Source: Clostridiaceae bacterium Marseille-Q4143
GTDB lineage: Bacteria > Bacillota > Clostridia > Lachnospirales > Lachnospiraceae
Length of the DNA stretch: 64,000 nt
NCBI GenBank assembly: GCA_018228645.1
Contig: CP073693.1
Coordinates: 1,324,001-1,388,000, forward strand
Direction: 5' to 3'
This document shows, in pieces, positions 36,602 through 45,687 of this stretch. The notes under the pieces were generated by a model. It made no database searches. It had not been told where the DNA came from and saw only the letters and a list, made by a program, of their open reading frames with translations. Position 1 is the stretch's first letter, and every line of letters starts with the position of its first letter. The translations under genes and the position numbers were made by a program.

Positions 36602-37936
36602 ATGAGAATGGATGAATACCTCAGAACAGTGACAGAACAGGTGCGCTGCAGCAGGATGCATGATTCCATTGCGGAAGAATTAAAAGACCATATTCTTGAT
36701 CAGGCCGAAGCCTTTGAAGAAGAAGGAACGGATTACGAGCAGGCGCTGGAGCTTGCAGTCCGGGAAATGGGCGATCCTGTGGAAACTGGTGTGGCGTTGG
36801 ACCGAATTCATCGGCCCCATATGTCAGTGGAGATGCTGGTACTGGTCAGCCTGATCAGTGTGTTAAGTCTTGTATTCTATGGATCCATGCTAGTCTTTGC
36901 AGAAGATGCTTCCATAAATGGAATGGAGTACTGGTTTCAACAGCAGGTGAAATATACCATGACCGGATTTTTGCTGATGCTTCTGGTCTGCCGGATTGAT
37001 TACAGTATTCTCGGTAAATGGAGCAGACAGATTGCAGGTGGAATTCTCCTTTTTATCCTGCTGTCACTGGTTATGGGGGTACAGGTATATGGAAGAATCT
37101 ATGGCCTGCGGGTTGGACCGGTGATGATTCCGACGTTCGGAATGATCTGGCTGTATGTTCCTGCGTATGCGGCGGTACTGTACACGTACAGGGGAAGAAG
37201 TTATAAAGGACTTACAGGACTTCTGATCTGGACATTGCTGCCGGTACTTCTGGTGCTTCGGCTTCCGGGACTGAACCAGGCAGTGCTGCTTCTGCTTGTT
37301 TGTCTGTTGTTGTTTTCCGTTGCAGTACAAAAAGGCTGGTATCAGGTCAGTCCGAGGAAGACGCTGGCAGCTGTATGGGGAATGATGATACTGGCTCCGG
37401 TGATGATGCTCGGAACGGGAATGCTTGCAGAATATCAGGTAAAGAGATTACAGGCATGGCTTGGATATGGTGAGCCAAGTTATGCTGCGCAGACTGCATA
37501 TGAGTGTCTCAGAACAAGTCGGTTACTGGGAGCTTCAGGGAATCATGTCTGGCAGAAACTGCCGGGATGGAACAGTGAGTACATTCTCGTAAGTCTGACT
37601 TCCGCCTATGGATTACTGGCGGCGGTGACAGCAGTGGCATTACTTCTGCTCCTGTGGGTGAAAATGTTCCACATATCTTCTCATCAGAAAAATCAGCTGG
37701 GGATGATGGTTGGCTATGGCTGTAGTATGGTGCTTTTAGCTCAGTCAGGACTGGTGCTTGCCATGAACCTGGGATTGCTTCCGTCTGCAGCCATTACCAT
37801 TCCCTTCTTTTCCGCAGGCGGCAGTAATATGGTCAGTTCTTATATCCTGACCGGGCTGGTGCTCAGTATTTATCGATATAAGGACATCCTACCGGGGAAT
37901 CCGGTAAAACGAATGCATTCGGCATCTGCGGAATAA
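36602..37936 (+). CDS. HAAS-domain / SEDS (FtsW-RodA-SpoVE-like) fusion membrane protein
   Basis: A 444-residue protein. Residues 1-65 match the HAAS/permease-prefix domain usually found beside PadR (EYLRTVTEQVRCSRMHDSIA, then LKDHILDQAEAFEEEG and VREMGDPVETG). The rest has about ten membrane helices and ends like FtsW/RodA glycan polymerases: GLLPSAAITIPFFSAGGSNM and SIYRYKDIL. The region that in RodA reads FLPE-H-TDFIF is here KLPGWNSEYILVSLTSAYG, so the catalytic Asp is replaced by Glu or lost. It may be a regulatory or envelope-stress variant and not a standard polymerase. Codons overlap closely with padR (stop two bases before). Confidence 0.85.
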   Translation: MRMDEYLRTVTEQVRCSRMHDSIAEELKDHILDQAEAFEEEGTDYEQALELAVREMGDPVETGVALDRIHRPHMSVEMLVLVSLISVLSLVFYGSMLVFAEDASINGMEYWFQQQVKYTMTGFLLMLLVCRIDYSILGKWSRQIAGGILLFILLSLVMGVQVYGRIYGLRVGPVMIPTFGMIWLYVPAYAAVLYTYRGRSYKGLTGLLIWTLLPVLLVLRLPGLNQAVLLLLVCLLLFSVAVQKGWYQVSPRKTLAAVWGMMILAPVMMLGTGMLAEYQVKRLQAWLGYGEPSYAAQTAYECLRTSRLLGASGNHVWQKLPGWNSEYILVSLTSAYGLLAAVTAVALLLLLWVKMFHISSHQKNQLGMMVGYGCSMVLLAQSGLVLAMNLGLLPSAAITIPFFSAGGSNMVSSYILTGLVLSIYRYKDILPGNPVKRMHSASAE

Positions 37937-37974
37937 GGCGCAGAAGTGCCGCAGAATCTGGAGGAAAAATATTC

Positions 37975-38406
37975 ATGATGACAGTGGAAGAGTTGAAAAA
38001 AGAAGGAGCCATTTATTTTGAGAAAGTGACGGATGGCATGCAGCAGTATGAAAATCAGATTATCCGGATGAATGCATTTCAGGCGGTGGATAAATTTATG
38101 GAAATGTGGGAAATGCTCGGCTGCAAAAATATGTATGTGGATTTCTACTATTTTACATTGCTGGAGCAGGCACGGCAGCAGATCGATACGGTGCTGACGT
38201 ATCAGGAATTAGAATACATCCATCAGATGGAGCATGAAGAAGGACAGGTACTGTTCCCTGTTAATGAAATTTTACTTTCTATCTGTGCAAAGCTGAATGC
38301 AACGGAGATGCTGTTCTGTACTATCTATATGACAGGGGATTACCCGAGCACCTGGTGGGGCAATTACGGCGGCGAATACGTGGTATTCACGGAAAAAGAA
38401 GCGTAA
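37975..38406 (+). CDS. Hypothetical protein in the PadR operon
   Basis: A 143-residue soluble, mostly helical protein, no signal peptide, no family recognised. It has GGAGG before the start and lies 38 bases behind the HAAS-SEDS gene and just before a strong terminator, so it probably belongs to the PadR transcript. Aromatic clusters (YVDFYYFTLLEQ, PSTWWGNYGGEYVVF) are its most distinctive feature. Confidence 0.7.
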   Translation: MMTVEELKKEGAIYFEKVTDGMQQYENQIIRMNAFQAVDKFMEMWEMLGCKNMYVDFYYFTLLEQARQQIDTVLTYQELEYIHQMEHEEGQVLFPVNEILLSICAKLNATEMLFCTIYMTGDYPSTWWGNYGGEYVVFTEKEA

Positions 38407-38428
38407 GAATTTAAAAGTATAAAAATAT

Positions 38429-38461
38429 GACCCGGAAGACGAAGTTCAAGTTTTCCGGGTC
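38429..38461. terminator. Bidirectional terminator
   Basis: GACCCGGAA (38429-38437) and TTCCGGGTC (38453-38461) form a perfect 9-bp stem, with inner pairing possible (GAC/GTT). It lies between the convergent hypothetical gene and the alanine symporter gene. Confidence 0.85.
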
Positions 38462-38482
38462 TTGTATTATTTCATAATTGTT

Positions 38483-39874
38483 TTACGGATTTTCCTGTGC
38501 AAAATACGCTTTGGTCAGTTTAACTACCGTTCCGGATAACAGGAACAGGGCAATCAGGTTCGGAATGGCCATAAGACCGTTAAAGGTCTCGGCAATGTTC
38601 CACATGAGTCCCAGATCAGCCGTAGCACCGAGGATAGCGACCAGGGAGTAGACAACCATGAATGGTTTGGTGACCTTGCTGGAGAACAGAAATTCAATAC
38701 AGCGTGCACCATAAAGTCCCCATCCGAGAATAGTAGAGAATGCAAAACAGCACATGGCAACAGCGGTAAAGATGGATACCCAGTTACCATATGTGGCGGT
38801 AAAGCCCTGAATGGTCAGTTCGGCTCCAGCCGCCTGGCCGTAAGGAATGGATACCTGGCTGCAGAGAATGACCAGAGCGGTCAGGGTACAGATCAGGATG
38901 GTATCCGTGAATACCTCAAAGATACCGAACATTCCCTGCTTTACAGGTTTTCTGGTATCGGCACATGCATGGGCAATGGATCCGGTACCAAGACCAGCCT
39001 CATTGGAGAAAATTCCTCTGGAAACACCCTTTTTCATACTAAGGAACAGACTTCCCACGACACCACCGGTGACTGCGGAAGGATGGAACGCACCTTCAAT
39101 AATGGAAGCAAATACACTCGGAACTACATGAAGGTTGAGAAGAATTACACCAAGAGCCAGTACGATATAAAGCAGTGCCATGAATGGAACCAGTTTTTCG
39201 GTCACCTGACCGATTCGTTTGATGCCGCCTAACAGAATCATGGCAATCATGATGGTGATGACGATGCCAATGATCAGATTGGAAGTGGAAATCTGGTCCG
39301 GTTTCAGCAGATTATAGTTGGTCAGGGCAGAATTGATGGCAGTGGTAATCGTATTAACCTGGGTTGCATTTCCGGTACCGAAGACCGTCAGTACACCGAA
39401 TGCGGCAAAAAGATATGCAAGCCAGTGCCAGCATTTGGGCAGTCCGTTCTTAATATAGTACATAGGTCCGCCAACCAGCTCTCCATCCGCATTGGTTTCG
39501 CGGAACTGGACTGCCAGGGTAACTTCAGAAAATTTGGTACACATACCGAGCAGGGCAGAAACCCACATCCAGAAGACTGCGCCCGGACCACCGATGGCAA
39601 GCGCGCCGGCAACTCCGGCAATATTTCCGGTGCCGACGGTGGCAGCCAGAGCGGTGCAGACCGCCTGAAAGGGAGTAATGGCGCCGTCCGAAGCATCCTT
39701 TTTGCGGAACATTCGTCCGATGGTCGTCCGGATGGCATATGGAAACTTCCGAATCTGGAGAAATCCGGTTCGGATACTTAAATACAGACCTACACCGATG
39801 ATGCAGACCATGGCCGGAACACCCCAGATGAAGTTGTTGACGGCTGTATTTATGGTTTCAATGGCATTTAACAT
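38483..39874 (-). CDS. AGCS-family sodium:alanine (amino acid) symporter
   Basis: A 463-residue transporter of the alanine-or-glycine:cation symporter family. The conserved AATVGTGNIAGVAGALAIGG, GGPMYYIKNGL and SNEAGLGTGSIAHA blocks are all present, with about eleven helices. It takes up alanine or glycine (D-Ala in some members) with sodium. AAAGGAC precedes the start. It is divergent from the dipeptidase operon, which would release alanine from murein peptides, so the two fit together functionally. Confidence 0.93.
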   Translation of the reverse strand: MLNAIETINTAVNNFIWGVPAMVCIIGVGLYLSIRTGFLQIRKFPYAIRTTIGRMFRKKDASDGAITPFQAVCTALAATVGTGNIAGVAGALAIGGPGAVFWMWVSALLGMCTKFSEVTLAVQFRETNADGELVGGPMYYIKNGLPKCWHWLAYLFAAFGVLTVFGTGNATQVNTITTAINSALTNYNLLKPDQISTSNLIIGIVITIMIAMILLGGIKRIGQVTEKLVPFMALLYIVLALGVILLNLHVVPSVFASIIEGAFHPSAVTGGVVGSLFLSMKKGVSRGIFSNEAGLGTGSIAHACADTRKPVKQGMFGIFEVFTDTILICTLTALVILCSQVSIPYGQAAGAELTIQGFTATYGNWVSIFTAVAMCCFAFSTILGWGLYGARCIEFLFSSKVTKPFMVVYSLVAILGATADLGLMWNIAETFNGLMAIPNLIALFLLSGTVVKLTKAYFAQENP

Positions 39875-39942
39875 AAAAACAGTCCTTTCTTTTGCAAATA
39901 TTCACAATCATATCACAGAATATGAGAAAGTGAAAGTATAGG

Positions 39943-39994
39943 TTGACGAAAGTATAAAAAAAGCATAAAATTTCTGGTATAACTTGTATACAAG
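39943..39994 (+). promoter_or_regulatory. Promoter and 12-bp palindromic operator of the murein-peptide operon
   Basis: TTGACG at 39943-39948 and TAAAAT at 39966-39971, 17-base spacer. The perfect palindrome CTTGTATACAAG at 39983-39994 lies just behind the expected start of transcription, with a further ATACAAG half-site nine bases on. This is the form of a GntR-type repressor site; no GntR gene is in the window. Confidence 0.6.
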
Positions 39995-40022
39995 AATACA
40001 AGGAAACAAGGGAGGACGGAGG

Positions 40023-41393
40023 ATGGAATTACAGGAAGCAGTGAAAGGGTATGAAGAACAGCTGCTGAAAAGCCTTCAGGAAAGCATCCGGATCCGAAGC
40101 GTACAGGGAGAAGCATCCGAGCAGTATCCATATGGAAAAGGAGTGCAGGACTGTCTGGATCATGCACTGAAAACGGCGGAAGCACTTGGCTTTGCAACCA
40201 TAGATTTGGATCATCAGATGGGCTGGTGCGAGTATGGCGAAGGAGAAGAGATGGTAGCCGTTCTGGGACATCTGGATGTGGTGCCGGAAGGGGACGGATG
40301 GAGTTTTGATCCTTTTGGTGGTGAGATTCGTGACGGAAAAGTCTTTGGCCGGGGAGCCATGGATGATAAAGGACCGACCATTGCCGCACTGTATGCGCTG
40401 GCGGCGCTCCGGGACAGCGGGCTTCCTATTCGAAGAAGAATTCGTCTTCTGTTCGGAACTAATGAGGAGACCGGTTCCAACGATATGAAATATTACCGAA
40501 GCCACGGCGGTGAGATTCCGGTCATGGGATTTACGCCGGACGGTGAGTACCCGGTGATTAACGGGGAAAAGGGTCTGATCAATGTGAACTTTTCCAAAAA
40601 TTACACACAGGATGGAGATGTCCGAATTCTGGAGATTCACGGAGGTTCGGCACCGAATGTCGTACCTGCGGAGGCAAAGGCAAAAGTTGTCTGCCCGGCA
40701 GAACTGGCTGCTTCTTTATTAAAGAAGTCGGATGACCGGATTCAGTATGAGAAGACGGAGGAGGGTGTTCAGATCACCGCAGCCGGACTTAGCGCGCACG
40801 GCGCAACACCAGAGCTGGGCGTGAATGCCATCGGATTATTGCTGGAAGCGCTGTGTGAGCTGCCGCTTTCTGAAGAAGCAGATCGGTGGGTGCGGTTCCT
40901 GGAAGAAAAGATTGGATTGGAGACAAAGGGAACTTCTCTTGGTATTGAGATGGCCGATGAGATTTCCGGAAATTTGTCCCTGAATCTGGGGACGCTGGAA
41001 GGGGATGACCACAGCGCGGCACTGGAGATTAATTACCGGTATCCGGTGACCAAATCTTATGAGGACTGTGCCCCAATTCTGGAGCAGGCATTTGCGGATG
41101 CCGGATTTACAAAGACCGGGGAGCGGCATAAGAAGAGTTTGTATGTGCCGGAAGAAAGCGAACTGGTTCAGACACTGCTGGGGGTATATGCAGATCATAC
41201 GGGACTTGAACCCATACCAAAGTCCATCGGCGGCGGTACTTATGCGAAGGCAATTCCCAATATCGTAGCGTTCGGCCCGATCTTTCCGGGGGATGAAGTC
41301 CGGGAACATAAGCCGGATGAGTTTATCGAAGTGGAGAAGTTCATGAAAAATGCACAGATCATTGTGGAGGCCATGTACCGGCTGGCAAAATAG
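40023..41393 (+). CDS. pepV: M20-family dipeptidase (PepV/Sapep type)
   Basis: A 456-residue zinc dipeptidase. Metal-binding motifs of clan MH are visible: LGHLDVVPEGDGW (His, and the catalytic Asp two residues on), GRGAMDDKGP (bridging Asp), GTNEETGSND (general base Glu-Glu) and FTPDGEYPV. The tail IGGGTYAKAIPN carries the last His-like site region of the Sapep group. It cleaves short peptides, here probably those released by wall turnover. GGAGGACGGAGG precedes the ATG at 40023. It opens an operon with an epimerase, a transporter and a transglutaminase-like gene. Confidence 0.92.
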   Translation: MELQEAVKGYEEQLLKSLQESIRIRSVQGEASEQYPYGKGVQDCLDHALKTAEALGFATIDLDHQMGWCEYGEGEEMVAVLGHLDVVPEGDGWSFDPFGGEIRDGKVFGRGAMDDKGPTIAALYALAALRDSGLPIRRRIRLLFGTNEETGSNDMKYYRSHGGEIPVMGFTPDGEYPVINGEKGLINVNFSKNYTQDGDVRILEIHGGSAPNVVPAEAKAKVVCPAELAASLLKKSDDRIQYEKTEEGVQITAAGLSAHGATPELGVNAIGLLLEALCELPLSEEADRWVRFLEEKIGLETKGTSLGIEMADEISGNLSLNLGTLEGDDHSAALEINYRYPVTKSYEDCAPILEQAFADAGFTKTGERHKKSLYVPEESELVQTLLGVYADHTGLEPIPKSIGGGTYAKAIPNIVAFGPIFPGDEVREHKPDEFIEVEKFMKNAQIIVEAMYRLAK

Positions 41394-41447
41394 AGAGATC
41401 CTTTTGCAGCAGCGAAAGATCAATATAGAGAATGGAGAGGAAGAGAC

Positions 41448-42542
41448 ATGAAGATTACAGAAGTTCGTCTGGGTAAGATATCAGTCCCGTTACGGGTTCC
41501 TTTTAAAACTGCCCTGCGAAGTGTCGACAGTGTGGAGGACGTCGTTGTTGAGATCCACACGGACACGGGACACACCGGATATGGCGAGGCACCGCCTACG
41601 GGAGCCATTACCGGAGATACGACAGGGGCTATTATCGGAGCTATCCAGGATCACATTGCAAAAAGTATTATCGGTATTGATGTGGATGATTTTGAGGATG
41701 TACTGCAGAAAGTACAGAAATGTGTGGTAAAAAACAGTTCCGCCAAAGCGGCTGTGGACATTGCACTGTGGGATCTGTATGGACAGCTGTATAAGATTCC
41801 GGTGTATAAACTTATGGGCGGCGCAAGAAAGAATATTGTGACCGATATCACCATCAGTGTCAATGATCCGGAAACCATGGCAGCCGATGCCATCAATGCG
41901 ATTCAGCGCGGTTATGACTGCCTGAAAATCAAAGTCGGTGTGAACCCGAAGCTGGATATCGACCGTCTGGCAGCAGTCAGAAAAGCAGTCGGTGATGATG
42001 TCTGCATCCGAATTGATGCCAACACAGCGTGGGAGCCAAAAGAGGCAGTCCGCATTCTGAATGGCATGCAGGAGAAAGGTCTTCAGATTGAGCTGGTAGA
42101 GCAGCCGGTAAAAGCTCATGATCTGGAAGGCCTGAAATATGTAACGGAGAACAGTTATGTTCCGGTACTGGCAGATGAGAGTGTCTTCTCGCCGGAGGAT
42201 GCGGTAAAGATCATGCAGATGCGTGCGGCAGATCTGGTCAATATTAAATTGATGAAATGCGGCGGTCTTTACAATGCACTGAAGATTGTGTCCGCGGCTG
42301 AAGTTTATGGCGTAGAGTGCATGCTGGGCTGCATGCTGGAAGCAAAGATTTCTGTCAACGCAGCAGTGGAACTGGCCTGTGCGAAGAAAATTATTACCAA
42401 AATCGATCTGGACGGTCCGGTGCTCTGCAGCGAAGACCCGATTATCGGCGGTGCAGTATTTAATGAGAAAAATATTACCGTATCCGATGAACCGGGACTT
42501 GGCATCAAGGGAATTGAACCGGGCAAGATTCAGTATCTGTAA
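41448..42542 (+). CDS. ykfB: Enolase-superfamily dipeptide epimerase (L-Ala-D/L-Glu type)
   Basis: A 364-residue muconate-lactonizing-type enolase-superfamily protein. The catalytic lysines are K160 and K162 in CLKIKVG, metal ligands sit in RIDAN, LVEQPV and LADES, and the second acid/base lysine is in VNIKLMKCGG. The group converts L-Ala-D-Glu to L-Ala-L-Glu, a step in using murein peptides. The DxD/DxE specificity motif near the C terminus (KIDLDGPVL) fits the dipeptide-epimerase branch. It lies 54 bases behind the dipeptidase with GGAGAGG before it. Confidence 0.9.
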   Translation: MKITEVRLGKISVPLRVPFKTALRSVDSVEDVVVEIHTDTGHTGYGEAPPTGAITGDTTGAIIGAIQDHIAKSIIGIDVDDFEDVLQKVQKCVVKNSSAKAAVDIALWDLYGQLYKIPVYKLMGGARKNIVTDITISVNDPETMAADAINAIQRGYDCLKIKVGVNPKLDIDRLAAVRKAVGDDVCIRIDANTAWEPKEAVRILNGMQEKGLQIELVEQPVKAHDLEGLKYVTENSYVPVLADESVFSPEDAVKIMQMRAADLVNIKLMKCGGLYNALKIVSAAEVYGVECMLGCMLEAKISVNAAVELACAKKIITKIDLDGPVLCSEDPIIGGAVFNEKNITVSDEPGLGIKGIEPGKIQYL

Positions 42543-42569
42543 ACCAACATAATAAAAGGGGGAAATGTT

Positions 42570-43751
42570 ATGGTTATTACAAATGGTTTTACCTATCTGG
42601 CAGTCCTGATGTTTATCGCAGGCGGTCTTCTGGCTCTTCAGAAATATGCAAAATGGAAAGTATTTAATGTAGTTCCGCCTCTGGTATGGATCTATGTGCT
42701 GAACATGATTTTCTGTACTGCAGGACTTTACAGCTCCGATGCATGCAGCGCTGCTTACAGTGCATTAAAGAACAACATTCTTTATGCCATGATCTTTGTT
42801 ATGCTGCTTCGTTGCGATTTCCGCAAGCTGGCAAAACTGTCCGGCCGTATGATTGCTATCTTCCTGGGATGCTCCTTTACCATCGGTATTGGATTTATCA
42901 TCGGCTATCCGATTTTCAAAGGATTCCTCGGTGCAGATACCTGGGGTGCTACCGCAGCGCTCTATGCTTCCTGGGTAGGCGGAAGTGCCAACATGGCTGC
43001 TATGCAGGATGCACTGCCGGTTGATGCAGGTGCTTACGGATGTGCGCTGGCACTGGATACGGTGTGCTATTCTTTGTGGATTGCCCTTCTTCTTCTGATG
43101 GTTCGTTACTCCAACAAATGGGATAATGCAGTTAAGGCGGATACTTCCAAACTGAAAGCAGTGGCAGAGGCTGCCAATGCGGAAGTCGCAAAAGAAAAAC
43201 AGCATGCATCCTATGCAGACTGGATTTTCCTTATCGGTATTTCCCTGGCAGTCTCCGCACTGGCACAGTGGGTTGGCGCAGCCATGCAGGGCGGTCTTTC
43301 CGGTGCAGGACTTGCGATGTTTGATAAAGGAACCTGTACAACTGTATTTGTAACCGTACTTGGTCTGATCTGTGCTATGACACCGCTTGGAAAACTTCCG
43401 GCAGTGGAGGAACTTTCCAACGTTTACCTGTATGCAGTCGTATCCCTGCTGGCATCTGTTGCAACACTTACCGATCTGGTATCCGCTCCGATGTGGGTGG
43501 TATTTGGTATCTTTGTACTGATCGTTCATGTAGTGCTTATGTTCCTGCTCTCTAAAGTATTCCACTGGGATCTCTGCATGTGCTCCACCGCATCTGTTGC
43601 AAACATTGGTGGATCTGCATCTGCACCGATCATTGCGTGTGCATATCATGAGTCTTATGCAGGTATCGGAGTTCTGATGGGAGTGCTGGGAGCTGCTCTC
43701 GGAAACTTCTTCGGACTTGGAATGGGAGCTATTTTACATCTCTTTGTATAA
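42570..43751 (+). CDS. DUF819-family membrane protein
   Basis: A 393-residue protein with about ten helices of the DUF819 (YjcL-like) family, a proposed transporter family of unproven substrate. Typical blocks are AALYASWVGGSANMAAMQDAL and ASVANIGGSASAPIIACAYH. A soluble, charged linker (KADTSKLKAVAEAANAEVAK) joins two five-helix halves. Located between an Ala-Glu epimerase and a transglutaminase-like gene, its cargo is likely a murein dipeptide or its product. GGGGG precedes the start. Confidence 0.88.
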   Translation: MVITNGFTYLAVLMFIAGGLLALQKYAKWKVFNVVPPLVWIYVLNMIFCTAGLYSSDACSAAYSALKNNILYAMIFVMLLRCDFRKLAKLSGRMIAIFLGCSFTIGIGFIIGYPIFKGFLGADTWGATAALYASWVGGSANMAAMQDALPVDAGAYGCALALDTVCYSLWIALLLLMVRYSNKWDNAVKADTSKLKAVAEAANAEVAKEKQHASYADWIFLIGISLAVSALAQWVGAAMQGGLSGAGLAMFDKGTCTTVFVTVLGLICAMTPLGKLPAVEELSNVYLYAVVSLLASVATLTDLVSAPMWVVFGIFVLIVHVVLMFLLSKVFHWDLCMCSTASVANIGGSASAPIIACAYHESYAGIGVLMGVLGAALGNFFGLGMGAILHLFV

Positions 43752-43769
43752 GATATGTGAGGAAGACGA

Positions 43770-45146
43770 ATGAATATTAATCATACATTTCAGTATCTGC
43801 AGATGGGGCTGCCGGAAAGAATTAATCGGAAGAAATTATTCGGTGATTTTGAGGGCGCCCTGCAGGATATGGAAAGTTATCTTTTAACGCCGGACCTCCC
43901 GGATGCCATGAGACATTGTCTTACGACAGAAGCGGAGATGCTCCGGCGTCTTCCTTCTGATTTTCCATATACCAGAGAGGAAGCCCTTGCCGTTGCCAGG
44001 AAAGAAGTTCCTGATTTTTCGGAGGAAGAATTTGATCAGCTGGAACGGAAGTTTCGGATCCGCTGGATCTATCAGAATGGAGAAAAGCGGTATTTTGACC
44101 GGTTCTTTGAAAATCTATGCAGGACCGATCCGGAGATGGCCGGACGGGCCGGAAAAGAGACCGCTCCTCGAAATGGACGGTATTTTCAGGAAGCGATAGA
44201 GGCTATGCACCGGGATGGAAAAGCAGAAAAACGTTTTTACTGCAGATCCTCAGTGCAGTTAAAGGATGAGGGTTTTCGAAAAGGAGCGGTAGTGCGGGCT
44301 TATCTTCCCATTCCCTGTGCCTGCGATTCCCAGACGGAAATTCGTATTGAAAAAGTGACACCGGTTCCCATGTATATTTCTCCTGAAAATGCACCGCAAA
44401 GAGTGGTATTCTGGGAAGAAACTATGGAGAAAAATCACCCCTTTGAAGTAGAATTTTCCTATATAAGAACAGCAGTTTATAAAGAATTGTTCGCAAATCC
44501 GGAAAAAACGTCTGTTTTCGTACCGGAGTCAGAAAAACAATGGCTTCGGGAACAGGCACCACATATTCTGTTTACGCCCTATATTCGTGAATTGATGCGG
44601 ACGCTTGGAGATGGTGCAGAGACGCCTCTTGAAAAAGCAAGACGGTTTTATGATTTTGTGACAATGAAAGTTCGGTATTCCTTTATGCCAGCCTATTTCA
44701 GCCAGGAATCCATTGCGGAAAACTGTGCCAGAAATCTGACTGGAGACTGTGGCGTACAGACGCTGTTATTTATTACCCTGTGCCGGTGTGCCGGCATTCC
44801 GGCAAAATGGGAGAGCGGCTGGGCAGCCGAGCCGGGCTTTTGCGGTGCCCATGACTGGGCAAGATTTTATGTGGAACCTTACGGCTGGCTTTATGCAGAT
44901 GTTTCCTATGGAGGAGACGCAGCACAGCGCGGAGATGAAAAACGCAGAGTTCATTATTTTGGAAATCTGGATCCTTACCGGATGACGGCCAACACGGAAT
45001 TTCAGGCAGATTTTGATGTATCTAAGGATGGCTGGAGGGCAGATCCTTATGACAATCAGGTGGGAGAGATGGAGCTTGATGGCAGGGGACTTCAGTACAG
45101 TGAATTTATAAGGAAAAAAGAAGTGCTGGAATGCAGTGACCTTTAA
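43770..45146 (+). CDS. Cytoplasmic transglutaminase-like (papain-fold) protein
   Basis: A 458-residue protein with a C-terminal transglutaminase-core domain. The catalytic triad is visible: C327 in GDCGVQTLLF, His in GAHDWARFYV and Asp in LYADVSYGG. The N-terminal 200 residues are charged and of unknown fold. It lacks a signal peptide, so it would act inside the cell, most simply as a peptidase on imported peptides. It follows the DUF819 gene after 18 bases and ends the operon. Confidence 0.85.
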   Translation: MNINHTFQYLQMGLPERINRKKLFGDFEGALQDMESYLLTPDLPDAMRHCLTTEAEMLRRLPSDFPYTREEALAVARKEVPDFSEEEFDQLERKFRIRWIYQNGEKRYFDRFFENLCRTDPEMAGRAGKETAPRNGRYFQEAIEAMHRDGKAEKRFYCRSSVQLKDEGFRKGAVVRAYLPIPCACDSQTEIRIEKVTPVPMYISPENAPQRVVFWEETMEKNHPFEVEFSYIRTAVYKELFANPEKTSVFVPESEKQWLREQAPHILFTPYIRELMRTLGDGAETPLEKARRFYDFVTMKVRYSFMPAYFSQESIAENCARNLTGDCGVQTLLFITLCRCAGIPAKWESGWAAEPGFCGAHDWARFYVEPYGWLYADVSYGGDAAQRGDEKRRVHYFGNLDPYRMTANTEFQADFDVSKDGWRADPYDNQVGEMELDGRGLQYSEFIRKKEVLECSDL

Positions 45147-45164
45147 ATACTTAGAGAAACGAAA

Positions 45165-45193
45165 AAGACCGGAAGCAAACTGCTTTCGGTCTT
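45165..45193. terminator. Bidirectional terminator between operon and tRNA genes
   Basis: AAGACCGGAAGC (45165-45176) pairs with GCTTTCGGTCTT (45182-45193) with one G-U pair and a five-base loop. It serves the transglutaminase operon on the plus strand and the two tRNA genes on the minus strand. Confidence 0.85.
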
Positions 45194-45198
45194 CTTAG

Positions 45199-45272
45199 TA
45201 GCGAGAGGGGGATTCGAACCCTCGACACCACGGGTATGAACCGTGTGCTCTAGCCAACTGAGCTATCTCGCC
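45199..45272 (-). tRNA. tRNA-Met (CAT)
   Basis: Reading the minus strand gives a cloverleaf: acceptor GGCGAGA paired with TCTCGCT, D-arm AGCTCAGTTGG, anticodon arm ACGGTTCATACCCGT with CAT, and T-arm GGGTTCGAATCCC. It is of elongator type (G1-U72). CCA is not encoded. Confidence 0.95.
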
Positions 45273-45292
45273 ATATGAAATTGCATAAATGA

Positions 45293-45365
45293 TGGGGCCT
45301 ATAGGGCTCGAACCTATGACCCTCTGCTTGTAAGGCAGATGCTCTCCCAGCTGAGCTAAGACCCC
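45293..45365 (-). tRNA. tRNA-Val (TAC)
   Basis: The minus strand reads GGGGTCTTAGCTCAGCTGGG, with anticodon arm CTGCCTTACAAGCAG (TAC), T-arm ending AGGTTCGAGCCCT and acceptor AGGCCCC plus A73. It is upstream of tRNA-Met on the same strand, 20 bases apart, and no CCA is encoded. Confidence 0.95.
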
Positions 45366-45432
45366 ATGCAAGCAATCTCAATGTGCTCAATCAAGACTGC
45401 TTGTATATTATATAGCTATTTCTATAAAAATG

Positions 45433-45687
45433 TCAATACTTTTTTTGAAGATATTTTTTCCTTGTAGCAAGTCCGCCCCGAATATGGCGTTCTGATTTGT
45501 TGATGTCCAGCACTTTACGGACTTCAGCGGCCAGCGAGGCATTGATTTCGTTCATACGTTCCACGCAGTCTTTGTGAACCGTGGATTTGCTCACTCCGAA
45601 ATTCTGGGCAGTCTGCCGTACAGTGGCATTGTTGGCAATAATATAATTGGCGATGGCCACAGCTCGCTCTTCAATATATTCTTTCAA
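45433..45687 (-). CDS. spoIIID: Sporulation regulator SpoIIID
   Basis: An 84-residue DNA-binding protein that matches SpoIIID over its whole length: the helix-turn-helix TVRQTAQNFGVSKSTVHKD and the basic C-terminal tail (ERHIRGGLATRKKYLQKKY) that binds the adjacent groove. SpoIIID works in the mother cell after sigma-E to switch genes on and off. Its presence shows that the organism belongs to an endospore-forming line. It is transcribed away from sstT. Confidence 0.95.
   Translation of the reverse strand: MKEYIEERAVAIANYIIANNATVRQTAQNFGVSKSTVHKDCVERMNEINASLAAEVRKVLDINKSERHIRGGLATRKKYLQKKY

Noticed and set aside
42765..43649. 294-residue minus-strand frame opposite the DUF819 gene
   Set aside because: Cys/His-rich shadow of a membrane protein gene; no ribosome site.
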